In this document: piece after piece, positions 1-8,434 of the stretch
Numbering within the stretch: position 1 is the first letter of the stretch
Layout of the letters: each line of letters begins with the position of its first letter
Assembly: GCA_003023745.1 (NCBI GenBank)
Contig: PXYV01000001.1
Location: forward strand, 1-64,000
Origin: Sulfobacillus acidophilus
GTDB taxonomy: Bacteria; Bacillota; Sulfobacillia; Sulfobacillales; Sulfobacillaceae
Direction of reading: 5' to 3'
Length of the DNA stretch: 64,000 nt
The notes under the pieces: generated by a model
Database searches by the model: none
What the model was told of the DNA's origin: nothing
The model's input: the letters and a program-made list of their open reading frames with translations, nothing else
Position numbers and translations under genes: made by a program

Positions 1-1193
1 AATCGATTCCTTTGCGGAATAGTCCGACAATCATGGAAAGCCCTTCAGGATGTCTCCTCCACGGGCAAAATCCAGGGGTGCGAAATGTGAGTCTATCGAT
101 CAAACCACATTGAGGGCACGTGCGCGAGGTATTGCGCGGGTCCACCAAGACCACGGGGACGCCCGCCAACGCTGCTTTATAGACGATAAACGCCCGCAAT
201 TGATCAAACGCCCAACTGTGTTGGCGACGCCGCTGTGCCTTTTGAACCGTGATCCGGTCGCGGATGCCCGTCAAGTCTTCCAAAGCAATCCCGCGCCTCG
301 TGTCTTGGGCTGTCGTCACCAGTTGTTTGGCAATGCGGTGGTTCTCGTTCGTCGCAAAGCGTTGTTCCTTGCGACGGCGTTTTTTGAGCAGACGTTTGGC
401 CGATTTCGTGCCCTTCTTTTGCCACCGTTGGCGCAACGTGGCCTGGCGCTTCCACAGACCGTTCACTTGCCCTCCCGAGTACGTCTGGCCATCCGAATCG
501 GAGGCGAGGTTCACGATCCCGAGGTCCACGCCCAACCAGTCGTCGGGCGCAGGCGGGGGCGGTTCGGGGACATCGACGACGACCTCCAAGAAAAAACCGG
601 CCGTCCCGATACAGTAGATCGGCTTGGCCCCGGATGCGATCCATCCGCGCCCGATGGTACCCATCCATGACGACGGGGATGATTTGCAGACCGTTCAGGG
701 TCAGGATCGAGACCCGATCCAATCCTTTGCACGACAGGATTCGGGGATCGTACACGATGGTCCCATGCGGGCGAAACGTCGGTTGCACCGCTTTATCCCT
801 TTTGTAGGCTTCCGCCACTTTGCTAATCGCCCGCACCGTCATTTGGGCCGACAAGCTAAAGGTCGCCCGAATGTCGGCATAGACCAGCTTTTGCAGGTGG
901 CCCTTGTTCGCCGTGCGTTCCCGAAACGCGACGGCGGCAATGGCATTGCAGGCGGCGTTGAACCGCTCCATCGTCTCCAACAACGATTGCGCTTGGTCGG
1001 GCGTCGATGGCGCATGCGGGATGAGACCACAGCCTGCGTGGGGGTTGGGTCGTGGCGGTCCCAAAAAGGGGGGTAACGTGCCCTCGACGAGGTTAACCAG
1101 TGTCATCCGTCGCGCAGTCGGTATGTACAGGGCTATCGCGTTGGCATAATATCCAGGAAGAAATAATCGAATCGTGAACCAGCTTGGATTCAC
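1..1193 (-). pseudogene. tnpB: Decayed IS200/IS605-family TnpB (RNA-guided nuclease) gene
   Basis: TnpB proteins are RuvC-like, guide-RNA-dependent nucleases carried by IS200/IS605 transposons. Reading the - strand across frames gives a near-complete TnpB: an N-terminal part (about 1106 to 600), then in another frame the RuvC motif GVDLGI, the motif ALEDLTG and a zinc-finger half CPQCG. The reading frame breaks at a six-base A run (591-596 on the + strand), where one extra base shifts everything downstream. A second break before the last zinc-finger half leaves the family's terminal ADxxAAxNI-like motif (seen as SDYSAKESI) in yet another frame, after an in-frame stop at 31-33. I therefore call it a pseudogene. 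No tnpA transposase is visible. The start is uncertain; Met at 1106 is an alternative. The 3' end lies at or near the window edge. Confidence 0.82.
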
Positions 1194-1654
1194 AGGCTGT
1201 CGTTGAAAAACCTGGCTTTAAGGCGCATGTCATCCATGGGACGCATCGTGCGTTTGGTGTAATTCTAGAGCGGTGTTTTTAGCATAAGATCTTTTTTGCT
1301 GGTCTCGAAGCAGTGGACGTGCGCAAAAGATGGCGACGGACGGTGTAACGCCGGTGAAACGGTGCCGGGCAGGACGCTGGTGTGGGCAATGGCAGGTGCT
1401 TTCAGACGAAAGAAGAATCTGATGGCCGGTAGTATTAGGTCGTCCCTAGTCGTTGAGCCTTGAACTCACTTTGGCTAAACGCGGATCGGCACGTTCGAAT
1501 GCGTCACCTATTGGGTCCTGGTCAAATCGCTATGAGAGTGCTTGACGTAGGGCGGCTTACGCGAGAATACCTGGCGAACACGCCCAATGAGTGGCACAAT
1601 GATATTAGCGGTGCACGGCCGTCCTAGGCGGTCGTCATATTCCAGGTAAAGGCG
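1194..1654. other. Intergenic region, no convincing gene
   Basis: About 460 bases between the tnpB remnant and the leucine-dehydrogenase-type gene. I see no ORF with a ribosome binding site and no recognisable RNA. It probably contains the left flank of the transposon remnant and the promoter of the downstream gene, but I could not pick a convincing -35/-10 pair. Confidence 0.5.
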
Positions 1655-2752
1655 GTGAAGGGACGACCTTCGGTCGCTAGGATGATGGATATATTTGAAG
1701 AGATGGCTCGGCGAGGTCACGAGCAAGTCATTTTTAATTACGATCGCACGTCAGGTCTTAAGGCGATTATTGCGATTCACGATACGACGCTCGGCCCGGC
1801 CTTGGGCGGATGTCGGATGTTGCCTTACGCCACCGAGGAGGCGGCGTTGACCGACGTATTGCGATTGTCCGAGGGAATGACCTACAAGGCTGCCGCCGCC
1901 GGATTAGATTATGGTGGCGGGAAAACGGTGGTGCTTGGCGACCCCGCCACGGACAAGTCAGAAGCTTTGTTTCGCGCGCTGGGGCGGTTTATCGACACTC
2001 TGAATGGACGTTACCGCACGGGCGAGGATGTGGGTACGTCGGAAAACGATTTTGTCCATTCTCTTCGAGAAACGCGGTTTTTAGTGGGCTTACCCCAGGC
2101 TTACGGCGGGTCCGGCGATACTGGAGACAATACGGCATTAGGTGTCATGCAGGCTATCCGGGCGGGATTGATGCACCGCTTCGGAACCACCTCCCTGAAA
2201 GGGCGACGAGTAGTCGTTCAAGGGTTGGGGAAGGTTGGCTATCACGTGGCGCGACGCTCCGTCGAAGAAGGAGCCGACGTCATTGCGGCGGATATCAATC
2301 CCCACGTTGTCGGACGCGTCGCGTCAGAGTTGGGATTAGAACCCATGGATCCGTGGGCGGTCGTAGAGACATCGTGCGACGTGTTTTCCCCGTGCGCGTT
2401 AGGCAATGTTATTAACGCAGAGACGGTGAATAAGTTGGAGTGCCAAATTGTGGCAGGCTCGGCCAACAATCAATTAGAAGACGACAGCTTGGCGGACACT
2501 TTGCGGGAAAAGAACATTCTCTACGCTCCTGACTTTATTGCCAACGCAGGCGGCTTAATTCAGGTTGCGAATGAAATTCAAGGGTATAATCCGGAACGCG
2601 TGAAACATCAGATCGAGTCCATTTATGATTTGCTGTTGGCGATATTTGAGGAAGCTGAACGCACCCATCAATCTACGATGACCGTGGCCATGAAGCACGT
2701 GCGTCAGCGGCTTGTGCTGGTGCACGATATTCGCCGTATTCGCACGTCATAG
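1655..2752 (+). CDS. Leucine dehydrogenase (Glu/Leu/Phe/Val dehydrogenase family)
   Basis: NAD-dependent oxidative deamination of branched-chain amino acids to 2-oxo acids in the cytoplasm. The N-terminal dimerisation/catalytic domain holds both family lysines, in MTYKAA (K78) and GGGK (K90). The C-terminal Rossmann domain has the dinucleotide motif GLGKVG at about residues 190-195. About 365 residues matches leucine/valine dehydrogenases and is shorter than glutamate dehydrogenases. The start is uncertain: GTG at 1655 gives this length, while ATG at 1682 or 1685 would remove 9-10 residues, and neither has an ideal ribosome binding site. The adjacent mutase gene suggests a role in Leu/Ile/Val catabolism. 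Phenylalanine dehydrogenase is a possible alternative specificity. Confidence 0.85.
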   Translation: MKGRPSVARMMDIFEEMARRGHEQVIFNYDRTSGLKAIIAIHDTTLGPALGGCRMLPYATEEAALTDVLRLSEGMTYKAAAAGLDYGGGKTVVLGDPATDKSEALFRALGRFIDTLNGRYRTGEDVGTSENDFVHSLRETRFLVGLPQAYGGSGDTGDNTALGVMQAIRAGLMHRFGTTSLKGRRVVVQGLGKVGYHVARRSVEEGADVIAADINPHVVGRVASELGLEPMDPWAVVETSCDVFSPCALGNVINAETVNKLECQIVAGSANNQLEDDSLADTLREKNILYAPDFIANAGGLIQVANEIQGYNPERVKHQIESIYDLLLAIFEEAERTHQSTMTVAMKHVRQRLVLVHDIRRIRTS

Positions 2753-2860
2753 TCGCCACGGTTAAAGCGGCGGGCTGATATTGGATGAGCCGGCATAGGA
2801 GGCGGGTATGACCAACCTAAGTTGTTGACATGTTGAGAATGCTGCCAGGGGGGATGTGTA

Positions 2861-4507
2861 GTGGCAATAGATGTGGGGAAGCCATTTGATTCGTCGCAAT
2901 CAGAGGCCTCAGATCCATATCGTGGACATCGGCAATATCGCACCGTGTCGGGATTACCCATTCGAGCTGTCTATAAGGCAGACGATCGGCCGCCCGCGGA
3001 AAGTATTGGAGAACCGGGGCAATTTCCGTACGTGCGAGGAATACACGACACCATGTACCGCGGTCGTCTGTGGACGATGCGCCAGTTTGCAGGCTTTGGA
3101 ACGGCTCGTGAAACCAATCAACGGTTTCGGTATTTGCTCGCGCAGGGTCAAACCGGTCTTTCGGTCGCATTTGATATGCCGACCCTCATGGGATATGACT
3201 CAGATGATCCGCAAAGCCTGGGCGAAGTCGGACGCGAGGGGGTTGCCATTGACTCCATTCAGGACATGGAGCGCCTATTTGAAGAGATTCCGTTGGGCCA
3301 AGTATCGACGTCGATGACGATTAACGGGCCAGCGCCAATTATTTGGGCTATGTATTTGGTGGCTGCAGAGCGGCAAGGGGTCCCTTGGGACCAATTGCGG
3401 GGTACGTTGCAGGCCGATATCTTGAAGGAGTATATCGCTCAGAAGGAGTGGCTTTTTCCGCCGCGACCATCGATGCGCGTTATTGTCGATATGATGGCTT
3501 TTGCTACAGAGCATGTGCCGCGCTGGAACTCCATCAGTATTAGCGGATATCATATTCGCGAGGCTGGGTCCACCGCGGTGCAAGAACTCGCATTTACTCT
3601 GGCGGATGGATTTGCGTATGTTCAGGCAGGCATTGAGGCCGGTTTAGATGTCAACGCGTTTGCACCGCGACTTTCTTTCTTTTTCAATTCCCACATTGAC
3701 TTTTTTGAAGAGATTGCCAAATTTCGTGCCGCCCGCCGGATTTGGGCCCGACACATGAAAGAACAGTTTAAGGCCACAAATCCGAAGGCGTGGATGATGC
3801 GCTTTCACACCCAGACGGCTGGCTGTTCGTTAACGGCCCAGCAGCCGGAAAACAATATTGTGCGCACTACCCTCGAGGGCTTGGCGGCGGTGTTGGGTGG
3901 CACCCAGTCGCTGCATACCAATTCCATGGATGAAGTCCTTTCCCTACCTACTGAAAAGGCCGTCAAAATTGCTCTGCGCACCCAGCAGATCATCGCATTT
4001 GAGAGCGGGGTCGCAAATACTGTTGATCCTTTGGCGGGATCGTATTTTGTTGAGTCGCTGACGGACGAAATGGAGCGTCAGGCCGAAGCGTATTTTGCAC
4101 GCATTGGTGAGATGGGCGGGGTGCTCAACGGAATTGAAAATGGATTTTTTCAGCGCGAGATCGCGGAGGCCTCGTACCGCTATCAAAAGGAAATTGAGAA
4201 TCACGAACAGATTATGGTGGGTGTCAATGCTTTTATTGAAGACGATAGGGATGAGCGTATCCCCATTTTGAAGATTGATCCGGCGGTGGAGACGGAGCAG
4301 CAGCAAGCAACGCGACGTTGGCGCGCCCAGATTGATCGCCAGGCGCTTGACGATCGGTTAGGGCAATTGCAAGAAGCGTGCGCGGACAACCAAGCTGCGC
4401 TCATGCCGAAAATTATCGAGTGTGTCAGAGCCGGTGCGACTGAAGGCGAAATTGTGCGAGCAATGAAGGCGGTATTTGGGGGTTGGCGCGAACGTCCGGT
4501 GTTTTAG
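2861..4507 (+). CDS. Methylmalonyl-CoA mutase, large (catalytic) subunit
   Basis: Adenosylcobalamin-dependent isomerisation of (R)-methylmalonyl-CoA to succinyl-CoA. The 548-residue protein is the TIM-barrel catalytic part only; it has no C-terminal B12-binding domain, as in split mutases. Residues matching the methylmalonyl-CoA enzyme are visible: Tyr66 in DTMY (equivalent of the substrate-contacting tyrosine), Arg206 in PSMR (contacts the substrate carboxylate in methylmalonyl-CoA mutase) and His231 in SGYH. Isobutyryl-CoA mutases have Phe/Gln at the first two positions, and 2-hydroxyisobutyryl-CoA mutase lacks the Tyr, so methylmalonyl-CoA is the favoured substrate. GTG start after an AGGGGGG ribosome binding site. 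The small B12-binding subunit is probably the gene at 44756-45148, about 42 kb away. Confidence 0.88.
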   Translation: MAIDVGKPFDSSQSEASDPYRGHRQYRTVSGLPIRAVYKADDRPPAESIGEPGQFPYVRGIHDTMYRGRLWTMRQFAGFGTARETNQRFRYLLAQGQTGLSVAFDMPTLMGYDSDDPQSLGEVGREGVAIDSIQDMERLFEEIPLGQVSTSMTINGPAPIIWAMYLVAAERQGVPWDQLRGTLQADILKEYIAQKEWLFPPRPSMRVIVDMMAFATEHVPRWNSISISGYHIREAGSTAVQELAFTLADGFAYVQAGIEAGLDVNAFAPRLSFFFNSHIDFFEEIAKFRAARRIWARHMKEQFKATNPKAWMMRFHTQTAGCSLTAQQPENNIVRTTLEGLAAVLGGTQSLHTNSMDEVLSLPTEKAVKIALRTQQIIAFESGVANTVDPLAGSYFVESLTDEMERQAEAYFARIGEMGGVLNGIENGFFQREIAEASYRYQKEIENHEQIMVGVNAFIEDDRDERIPILKIDPAVETEQQQATRRWRAQIDRQALDDRLGQLQEACADNQAALMPKIIECVRAGATEGEIVRAMKAVFGGWRERPVF

Positions 4508-4699
4508 GAATTCGCGTGACCCTTGTCAAAGGCGTCGCGTTTTGCTGGATATGAACGGCAGAGCGCTGCCGTCAAGAAGCAAGATCCGACCGACGAGCGT
4601 CGCGTCGTGGCAGTCCCGGTCTTGATCGGTGAGATGGGCTTGACGTTTCCATCGACGCAATGGTGGCCCTGATCGAGGTCCACCCGAGGAGGAGTCTTT

Positions 4700-6193
4700 T
4701 TGGCAACCTTTTGGACCGATGTGGTAACGAGTAACCCCGCTATCACCGTGATAGTCACCGACGCGGATCAGAACGGCACAATCTTGGCGACGGGTGGCCA
4801 GGCTTTGTTATCGTCTCGACGTGCGAGTGACCGTCTTCACTCTTTGGAGGGGCGGTTTGTTACTGCTGGTTTTTGGGACAGCCATATCCATCTGGTCGAT
4901 TATGGGATAAGTTTTGCGCGAATACAGTTTGACTCCCACGACAGCCTGGAGGTGGTCTTAGAAAAAGTGCGAAGCGCGGCTGCCCAACTTCCCGACGATG
5001 CTTGGCTGGTAGGACAAGGTTGGAATCTGCAGGCGCTCGGGGCGATTCCGACACGGGCTGCGTTGGATGCTGCTGCCGGTGCGCATCCGGCGCTGTTGTT
5101 GAGTTTGGATCACCACACGGTGTGGATGAATCAGCGAGGTTTGGCCCGAGTGCACGTTCGCGATCGGGATTTGACGTCACCGATGCAGGGAATTTTGCGG
5201 GAACGTATCGCTTTTGCTGTGCACGAACAAGTGGTGGCAGAAACCGTTGCAGACCGGACCCGCGCCGTGAGGAGCGCAGTTGAAGCGCTTCATCGTCGTG
5301 GATTGGTAGGTGTGACAACTATTGAGGAGCCAGCAGGATTTGCGGCGTTGCAAGACGTGACACCGCCATTGCGCGTGCAGATTTTCATGCGGGAAGCGGC
5401 CGGAGAGGGATTGTTGAGCGCAGGGTTTCATAGTGGGTTTGGCAACGATTTTCTGCGCGTGCTGGGGGTGAAGTTGTTTGCAGATGGTGCCTTGGGGTCG
5501 CACACCGCGTGGATGCTGGATCCCTACGAGGGGAGTGATGACAACCGTGGAATGAGTACCATCGATCCAGCACAGCTGGCGACCTGGGCGCGGCGTCTGG
5601 GAGCAGGTGGTTTGTTGGCGGCTGTGCACGCCATTGGCGATCGCGCCGTGCGCGAGACGGCGCAGGCTTTGTGTGCAGTTGACTGGAAAGCGAGCGCCAG
5701 CAGTCGCATTGAACATGCCCAACTGCTTGACGATGCGGACCTCGACAGGCTGAAAACGGGGAACATTGCCCTTTCGATGCAGCCGGCGCATTTATTGTTT
5801 GATCGAGATATTGCGGATGAACATTGGGGTCCGCGCAGCCGACGCGCCTTTCGGTTTCGTGACATTCTCGACGCCGGTATTCCGTTGATTTTTGGGTCAG
5901 ACGCGCCCGTTGCTGATCCCGATCCGGTAACGGGATTATGGGCGGCGGTACATCGCGCCAATCCCGGCCGGTCACCGTGGTTTCCAGCCCAATGTTTGAC
6001 GCCGGACGAGGCGATTTGGTGTTATACGCGAGGCCCTGCTCTTGCCGATCATCGGCCATCGGGCGTGATTGCGCCTGGGTATTGGGGAGATTTTACGGTA
6101 TGGAGCGAAGATCCCCGTAAGGCGTTGATGGAGCAAGAGCCGGAGCGGCTAGAAGTGGTGGGCACCATCGTTGGTGGGCGCACCGTTCTTTAA
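4700..6193 (+). CDS. Amidohydrolase family protein (YtcJ-like)
   Basis: A 497-residue metal-dependent hydrolase of the amidohydrolase superfamily, YtcJ/LAF3 type. The metal-binding HxH motif is in DSHIHL (H62, H64). Further family motifs follow in order: GVKLFADGALGS, HAIGD, EHAQ and GSDAPV near the C-terminus, carrying the remaining likely metal ligands. The substrate is unknown; relatives hydrolyse amides or cyclic amides. TTG start is supported by GAGGAGGAG about six bases upstream. It follows the mutase gene after about 190 bases on the same strand, so co-transcription is possible but not shown. Confidence 0.8.
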   Translation: MATFWTDVVTSNPAITVIVTDADQNGTILATGGQALLSSRRASDRLHSLEGRFVTAGFWDSHIHLVDYGISFARIQFDSHDSLEVVLEKVRSAAAQLPDDAWLVGQGWNLQALGAIPTRAALDAAAGAHPALLLSLDHHTVWMNQRGLARVHVRDRDLTSPMQGILRERIAFAVHEQVVAETVADRTRAVRSAVEALHRRGLVGVTTIEEPAGFAALQDVTPPLRVQIFMREAAGEGLLSAGFHSGFGNDFLRVLGVKLFADGALGSHTAWMLDPYEGSDDNRGMSTIDPAQLATWARRLGAGGLLAAVHAIGDRAVRETAQALCAVDWKASASSRIEHAQLLDDADLDRLKTGNIALSMQPAHLLFDRDIADEHWGPRSRRAFRFRDILDAGIPLIFGSDAPVADPDPVTGLWAAVHRANPGRSPWFPAQCLTPDEAIWCYTRGPALADHRPSGVIAPGYWGDFTVWSEDPRKALMEQEPERLEVVGTIVGGRTVL

Positions 6194-6821
6194 AGAAAGC
6201 CCAGTGCCAGCGGTCTAGGCGCTGGACAACCGCGGCGACCGCGCCATAGGTCAGAAGACTTGCAAAATGACTCGCCGAGCCTGATCTCATTGGTGCCGCT
6301 CAGGTTCATTATTCCTTCCCGAGGAGCAATGTGCATGCGGTATTTTCAGAAGTCCGAGGGCTCCCATCGCATCGTTGGGCAATGAACCTCTCCTGCCGGT
6401 TGGCCTCTACCAGGCGCGGCGGGGGTTTCTGGATTCGTTCCCAGAAATTCATGGTTCGTTGACCGTTGCGTAAGAAGCTGTGGATCTCCCAGGTCTTGTG
6501 CGATTTCCCCGGGCGTTACTTCGGACCGCTCCGGCCCTCGTTTCCGAAAAATGTGCGTGGTTTTTTGAGGCTTGGTCGGCGGTTCTCCGGAAAAAGGCTT
6601 TTTGATAACCGCTTCGCGATCACGACGGCCGCATCGTGGTGCAGGTATACCGGACCCTGTGTGGAGGAATTTTCAACGGGTGAATTCGACAACACGTGTC
6701 GAGAATTGTGGATATCATGGGGATAACAGTGTGTAAAAACTGTAGATAACTTCTAAGCAGTGGAAGGAAATGAGTACCTACGCCGAGAAAGGGGAGAGAG
6801 CAGGGTAAAGGAGGACTGACA
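6194..6821. other. Gene-poor region of about 630 bases
   Basis: No convincing coding gene. An 86-codon ORF (6466-6726, +) is open but has no ribosome binding site I trust and no recognisable family. The right part holds three DnaA-box-like nonamers (listed separately) just upstream of a small zinc-ribbon gene. The rest shows no clear repeat or RNA. Confidence 0.5.
6707..6749. promoter_or_regulatory. Cluster of three DnaA-box-like nonamers
   Basis: TGTGGATAT (6707-6715), TGGGGATAA (6718-6726) and TGTAGATAA (6741-6749) each differ by one base from TGTGGATAA, the complement of the DnaA box TTATCCACA. All three have the same orientation within 43 bases. They may bind DnaA as a regulatory or titration site, or be chance similarity. 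No other origin feature is nearby. Confidence 0.35.
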
Positions 6822-7073
6822 ATGATTGAACGCAGATGCTTCGCGTGCGGATCCCAAGATGTAGTCGATACGGGGCCCTTAACCGTGCATGGCCAAAAGG
6901 CGGTGGTGCGGGTCGATTCAGCGCGACAGTGCATACTTTGTGGAAACCTTGAGATTACCGTGCCGCAGTTACTTCTGGTGAAACTCTATCCTCCCGGTGT
7001 TCGCTATCTCACACCTGAGCGCCGGGCGCGGGCGCAGGGACGTCGGCGCGTGCGGCGCCGCCTAGGCCTGTAG
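6822..7073 (+). CDS. Small zinc-ribbon protein (YgiT-like), function unknown
   Basis: An 83-residue protein with two CxxC knuckles, CFAC near residue 6 and CILC near residue 37, consistent with one zinc-ribbon fold, followed by a very basic C-terminus rich in RRAR/RRVRRR. The spacing recalls YgiT/MqsA-type N-terminal zinc fingers, but no helix-turn-helix domain follows and no toxin gene is adjacent. The basic tail suggests nucleic-acid binding; this is inference. ATG is preceded by an AAAGGAGG ribosome binding site, so translation is likely. It lies directly downstream of the DnaA-box-like cluster. Confidence 0.6.
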   Translation: MIERRCFACGSQDVVDTGPLTVHGQKAVVRVDSARQCILCGNLEITVPQLLLVKLYPPGVRYLTPERRARAQGRRRVRRRLGL

Positions 7074-7100
7074 AGCAGGCACAGTACGGCGTACATAAGG

Positions 7101-7131
7101 CGGCCGATTCGGCAAGTTCAAGGGTCGGCCG
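7101..7131 (+). terminator. Possible intrinsic terminator hairpin
   Basis: CGGCCGA (7101-7107) and TCGGCCG (7125-7131) are perfect inverted repeats with a 17-base loop, shortly after the zinc-ribbon gene. The T-rich tract that follows is weak (GTCTTGATTT), so termination is only a possibility. Confidence 0.35.
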
Positions 7132-7210
7132 TCCGTCTTGATTTGCGATTATACAAGCTTTACACCGGTCCGGAAAAGACGGTCGTAACCCGCTCGATTA
7201 TAAAATGGTT

Positions 7211-7239
7211 TTCCGACTGCGGTCGATTTGTCCTATAAT
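7211..7239 (+). promoter_or_regulatory. Candidate sigma-A-type promoter for the Mo-hydroxylase operon
   Basis: A perfect -10 hexamer TATAAT lies at 7234-7239, with a weak -35 TTCCGA at 7211-7216 and a 17-base spacer. The predicted transcript starts near 7246, about 315 bases before the first likely start codon of the downstream operon. Confidence 0.5.
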
Positions 7240-7245
7240 TTGGAC

Positions 7246-7558
7246 GTGTCACCCAGAAGCTCTTGGCAGGCGATGAATAGGCTGTGACTGTCTTGGAAAG
7301 GGGTCGGTGTACGCCGAGGTGACCGAGCGGGGTTAGCTTTGGGCCAAGACGGTTGAGCCGTTAAGGTGCGTAGCGGCGCTACCCCTGCATGATGGTGTAA
7401 CACGGGGGCCTTAGGTCCGAGCATTTTCAGTGGGGCCGTGCGTGCATGTGCGGCGGGTGAGCCCGATTGCTAGCTAGCGCTGGAAGAACCGAGTATTCGC
7501 GTGGTTGGCGCATCGGCAATGGTCTGCATTACGTTTGCGCTTATCAGGGGATCTATCA
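7246..7558 (+). ncRNA. Candidate structured 5' leader, class not recognised
   Basis: About 315 bases lie between the TATAAT box and the AAA ATPase start. The interval has several short self-complementary segments: ACGG/CCGT around a five-base loop (about 7350-7362), GTAGC/GCTAC around GGC (about 7370-7382), and GGGGTTAGC (about 7330-7338), which can instead pair with GCTACCCC. The last two stems compete for the same bases, as in riboswitches. I checked by eye against the TPP, SAM, lysine, T-box, c-di-GMP, c-di-AMP and cobalamin consensus elements and none fits convincingly. A molybdenum-cofactor-type switch is an attractive hypothesis from context only. Confidence 0.35.
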
Positions 7559-7561
7559 GTA

Positions 7562-8425
7562 GTGGAAAGGCAGGGTTCCGTTATTTCACACCAACGGGCT
7601 TGGTCCGCAATATTGGAAAATGGTCGATACTTGGCAGACGACAACACGATATTAATGCTGAGCTTGGCGGTCGAGATGGGAAGACCACTTTTGTTGGAAG
7701 GCCCCTCAGGTAGCGGTAAGACCGCGCTAGCCGAGGCTCTGGCGAGAGGATTGGTGCAGCCGTTAGTGCGGCTTTCCTGCTACGAGGGACTTGGTGCGAG
7801 TGAGGCCTTGTACGACTGGAATTATCACGCGCAATGGGCAAGCCTGACACAAAATGGATCAAGTAATCCTTTTGCCGACGAATTTTTGTTGCCGCGGCCG
7901 TTACTGCAAGCAGTCCAAGAGCCGCGATCCATCTTGCTGATTGATGAGGTGGACCGGGCCGATGAGGCATTTGAGGCACTGCTGTTGGAATATCTGAGCG
8001 AATTCCAGATTTCCATTCCCGAACGTGGCACTGTCAAAGCGGAACATCCGCCCATTACCCTTTTGACGTCCAATCGACAGCGTGCCTTGTCCGACGCCTT
8101 GCGGCGCCGATGTCTGTATCTATTTGTCGACTGGCCCAATCACCAGCGCGAAGAAACCATCGTCGAGTTTCACGTTCCTGACATCAACACTCAGGTGAGG
8201 CGGGCCTTGGTGCAGACAGTGCACATACTCAGGAGTTGGGGGTTGCTTAAACCTCCCGGATTGTCTGAGACCATCGATTGGGCACGTGCAACAGCACTGC
8301 GCGGTGTGACGGATTGGGAACGCTCGTGGGTGGAAAAGACACTGGGACTTGTGATCAAAGACGCTCTGGACTTAGAGCGCGTGCAGGAACGGATCGATGA
8401 ATTGGTCGTGGACCCCAATACGTGA
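7562..8425 (+). CDS. MoxR-family AAA+ ATPase (CoxD-like)
   Basis: AAA+ ATPase of the MoxR/NorQ/CoxD group, which work with VWA-domain partners to insert metals or mature enzymes. Counting from GTG at 7562 (287 residues), the Walker A motif GPSGSGKT is at 47-54 and Walker B LLIDEVD at about 125-131. A sensor-like TSN and an arginine-rich RRRC segment follow. A TTG at 7505 would add 19 residues, but GTG 7562 has a better-placed ribosome binding site (CAGGGGA). The gene heads a cluster with a VWA protein and a molybdenum hydroxylase, matching coxD-coxE order. The stop is followed in the same frame by the VWA gene. Confidence 0.85.
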   Translation: MERQGSVISHQRAWSAILENGRYLADDNTILMLSLAVEMGRPLLLEGPSGSGKTALAEALARGLVQPLVRLSCYEGLGASEALYDWNYHAQWASLTQNGSSNPFADEFLLPRPLLQAVQEPRSILLIDEVDRADEAFEALLLEYLSEFQISIPERGTVKAEHPPITLLTSNRQRALSDALRRRCLYLFVDWPNHQREETIVEFHVPDINTQVRRALVQTVHILRSWGLLKPPGLSETIDWARATALRGVTDWERSWVEKTLGLVIKDALDLERVQERIDELVVDPNT

Positions 8426-8434
8426 CTCCCCCCG

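Noticed and set aside
591-596. Programmed ribosomal frameshift in tnpB at the six-base run
   Set aside because: Restoring the frame requires a net +1 shift rather than the -1 shift typical of insertion sequences, and the gene has further lesions near its end, so decay or sequence error is more likely.
2861-4507. Isobutyryl-CoA or 2-hydroxyisobutyryl-CoA mutase
   Set aside because: Tyr66 and Arg206 match methylmalonyl-CoA mutase, whereas the other enzymes have Phe/Gln or Ile at these places.
6466-6726. 86-codon ORF on the + strand
   Set aside because: No ribosome binding site, no recognisable motif, and no conserved composition; treated as a chance ORF.
6707-6749. Possible chromosomal origin because of DnaA-box-like repeats
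   Set aside because: No dnaA, dnaN, gyr or rpmH genes, no clear AT-rich unwinding element, and only three imperfect boxes. Kept only as a possible DnaA-binding cluster.
7246-7558. Cobalamin, lysine, T-box or c-di-GMP riboswitch, or 6S/SRP RNA
   Set aside because: I looked for the conserved sequence blocks of each and none is present in the right order; only scattered short similarities exist.
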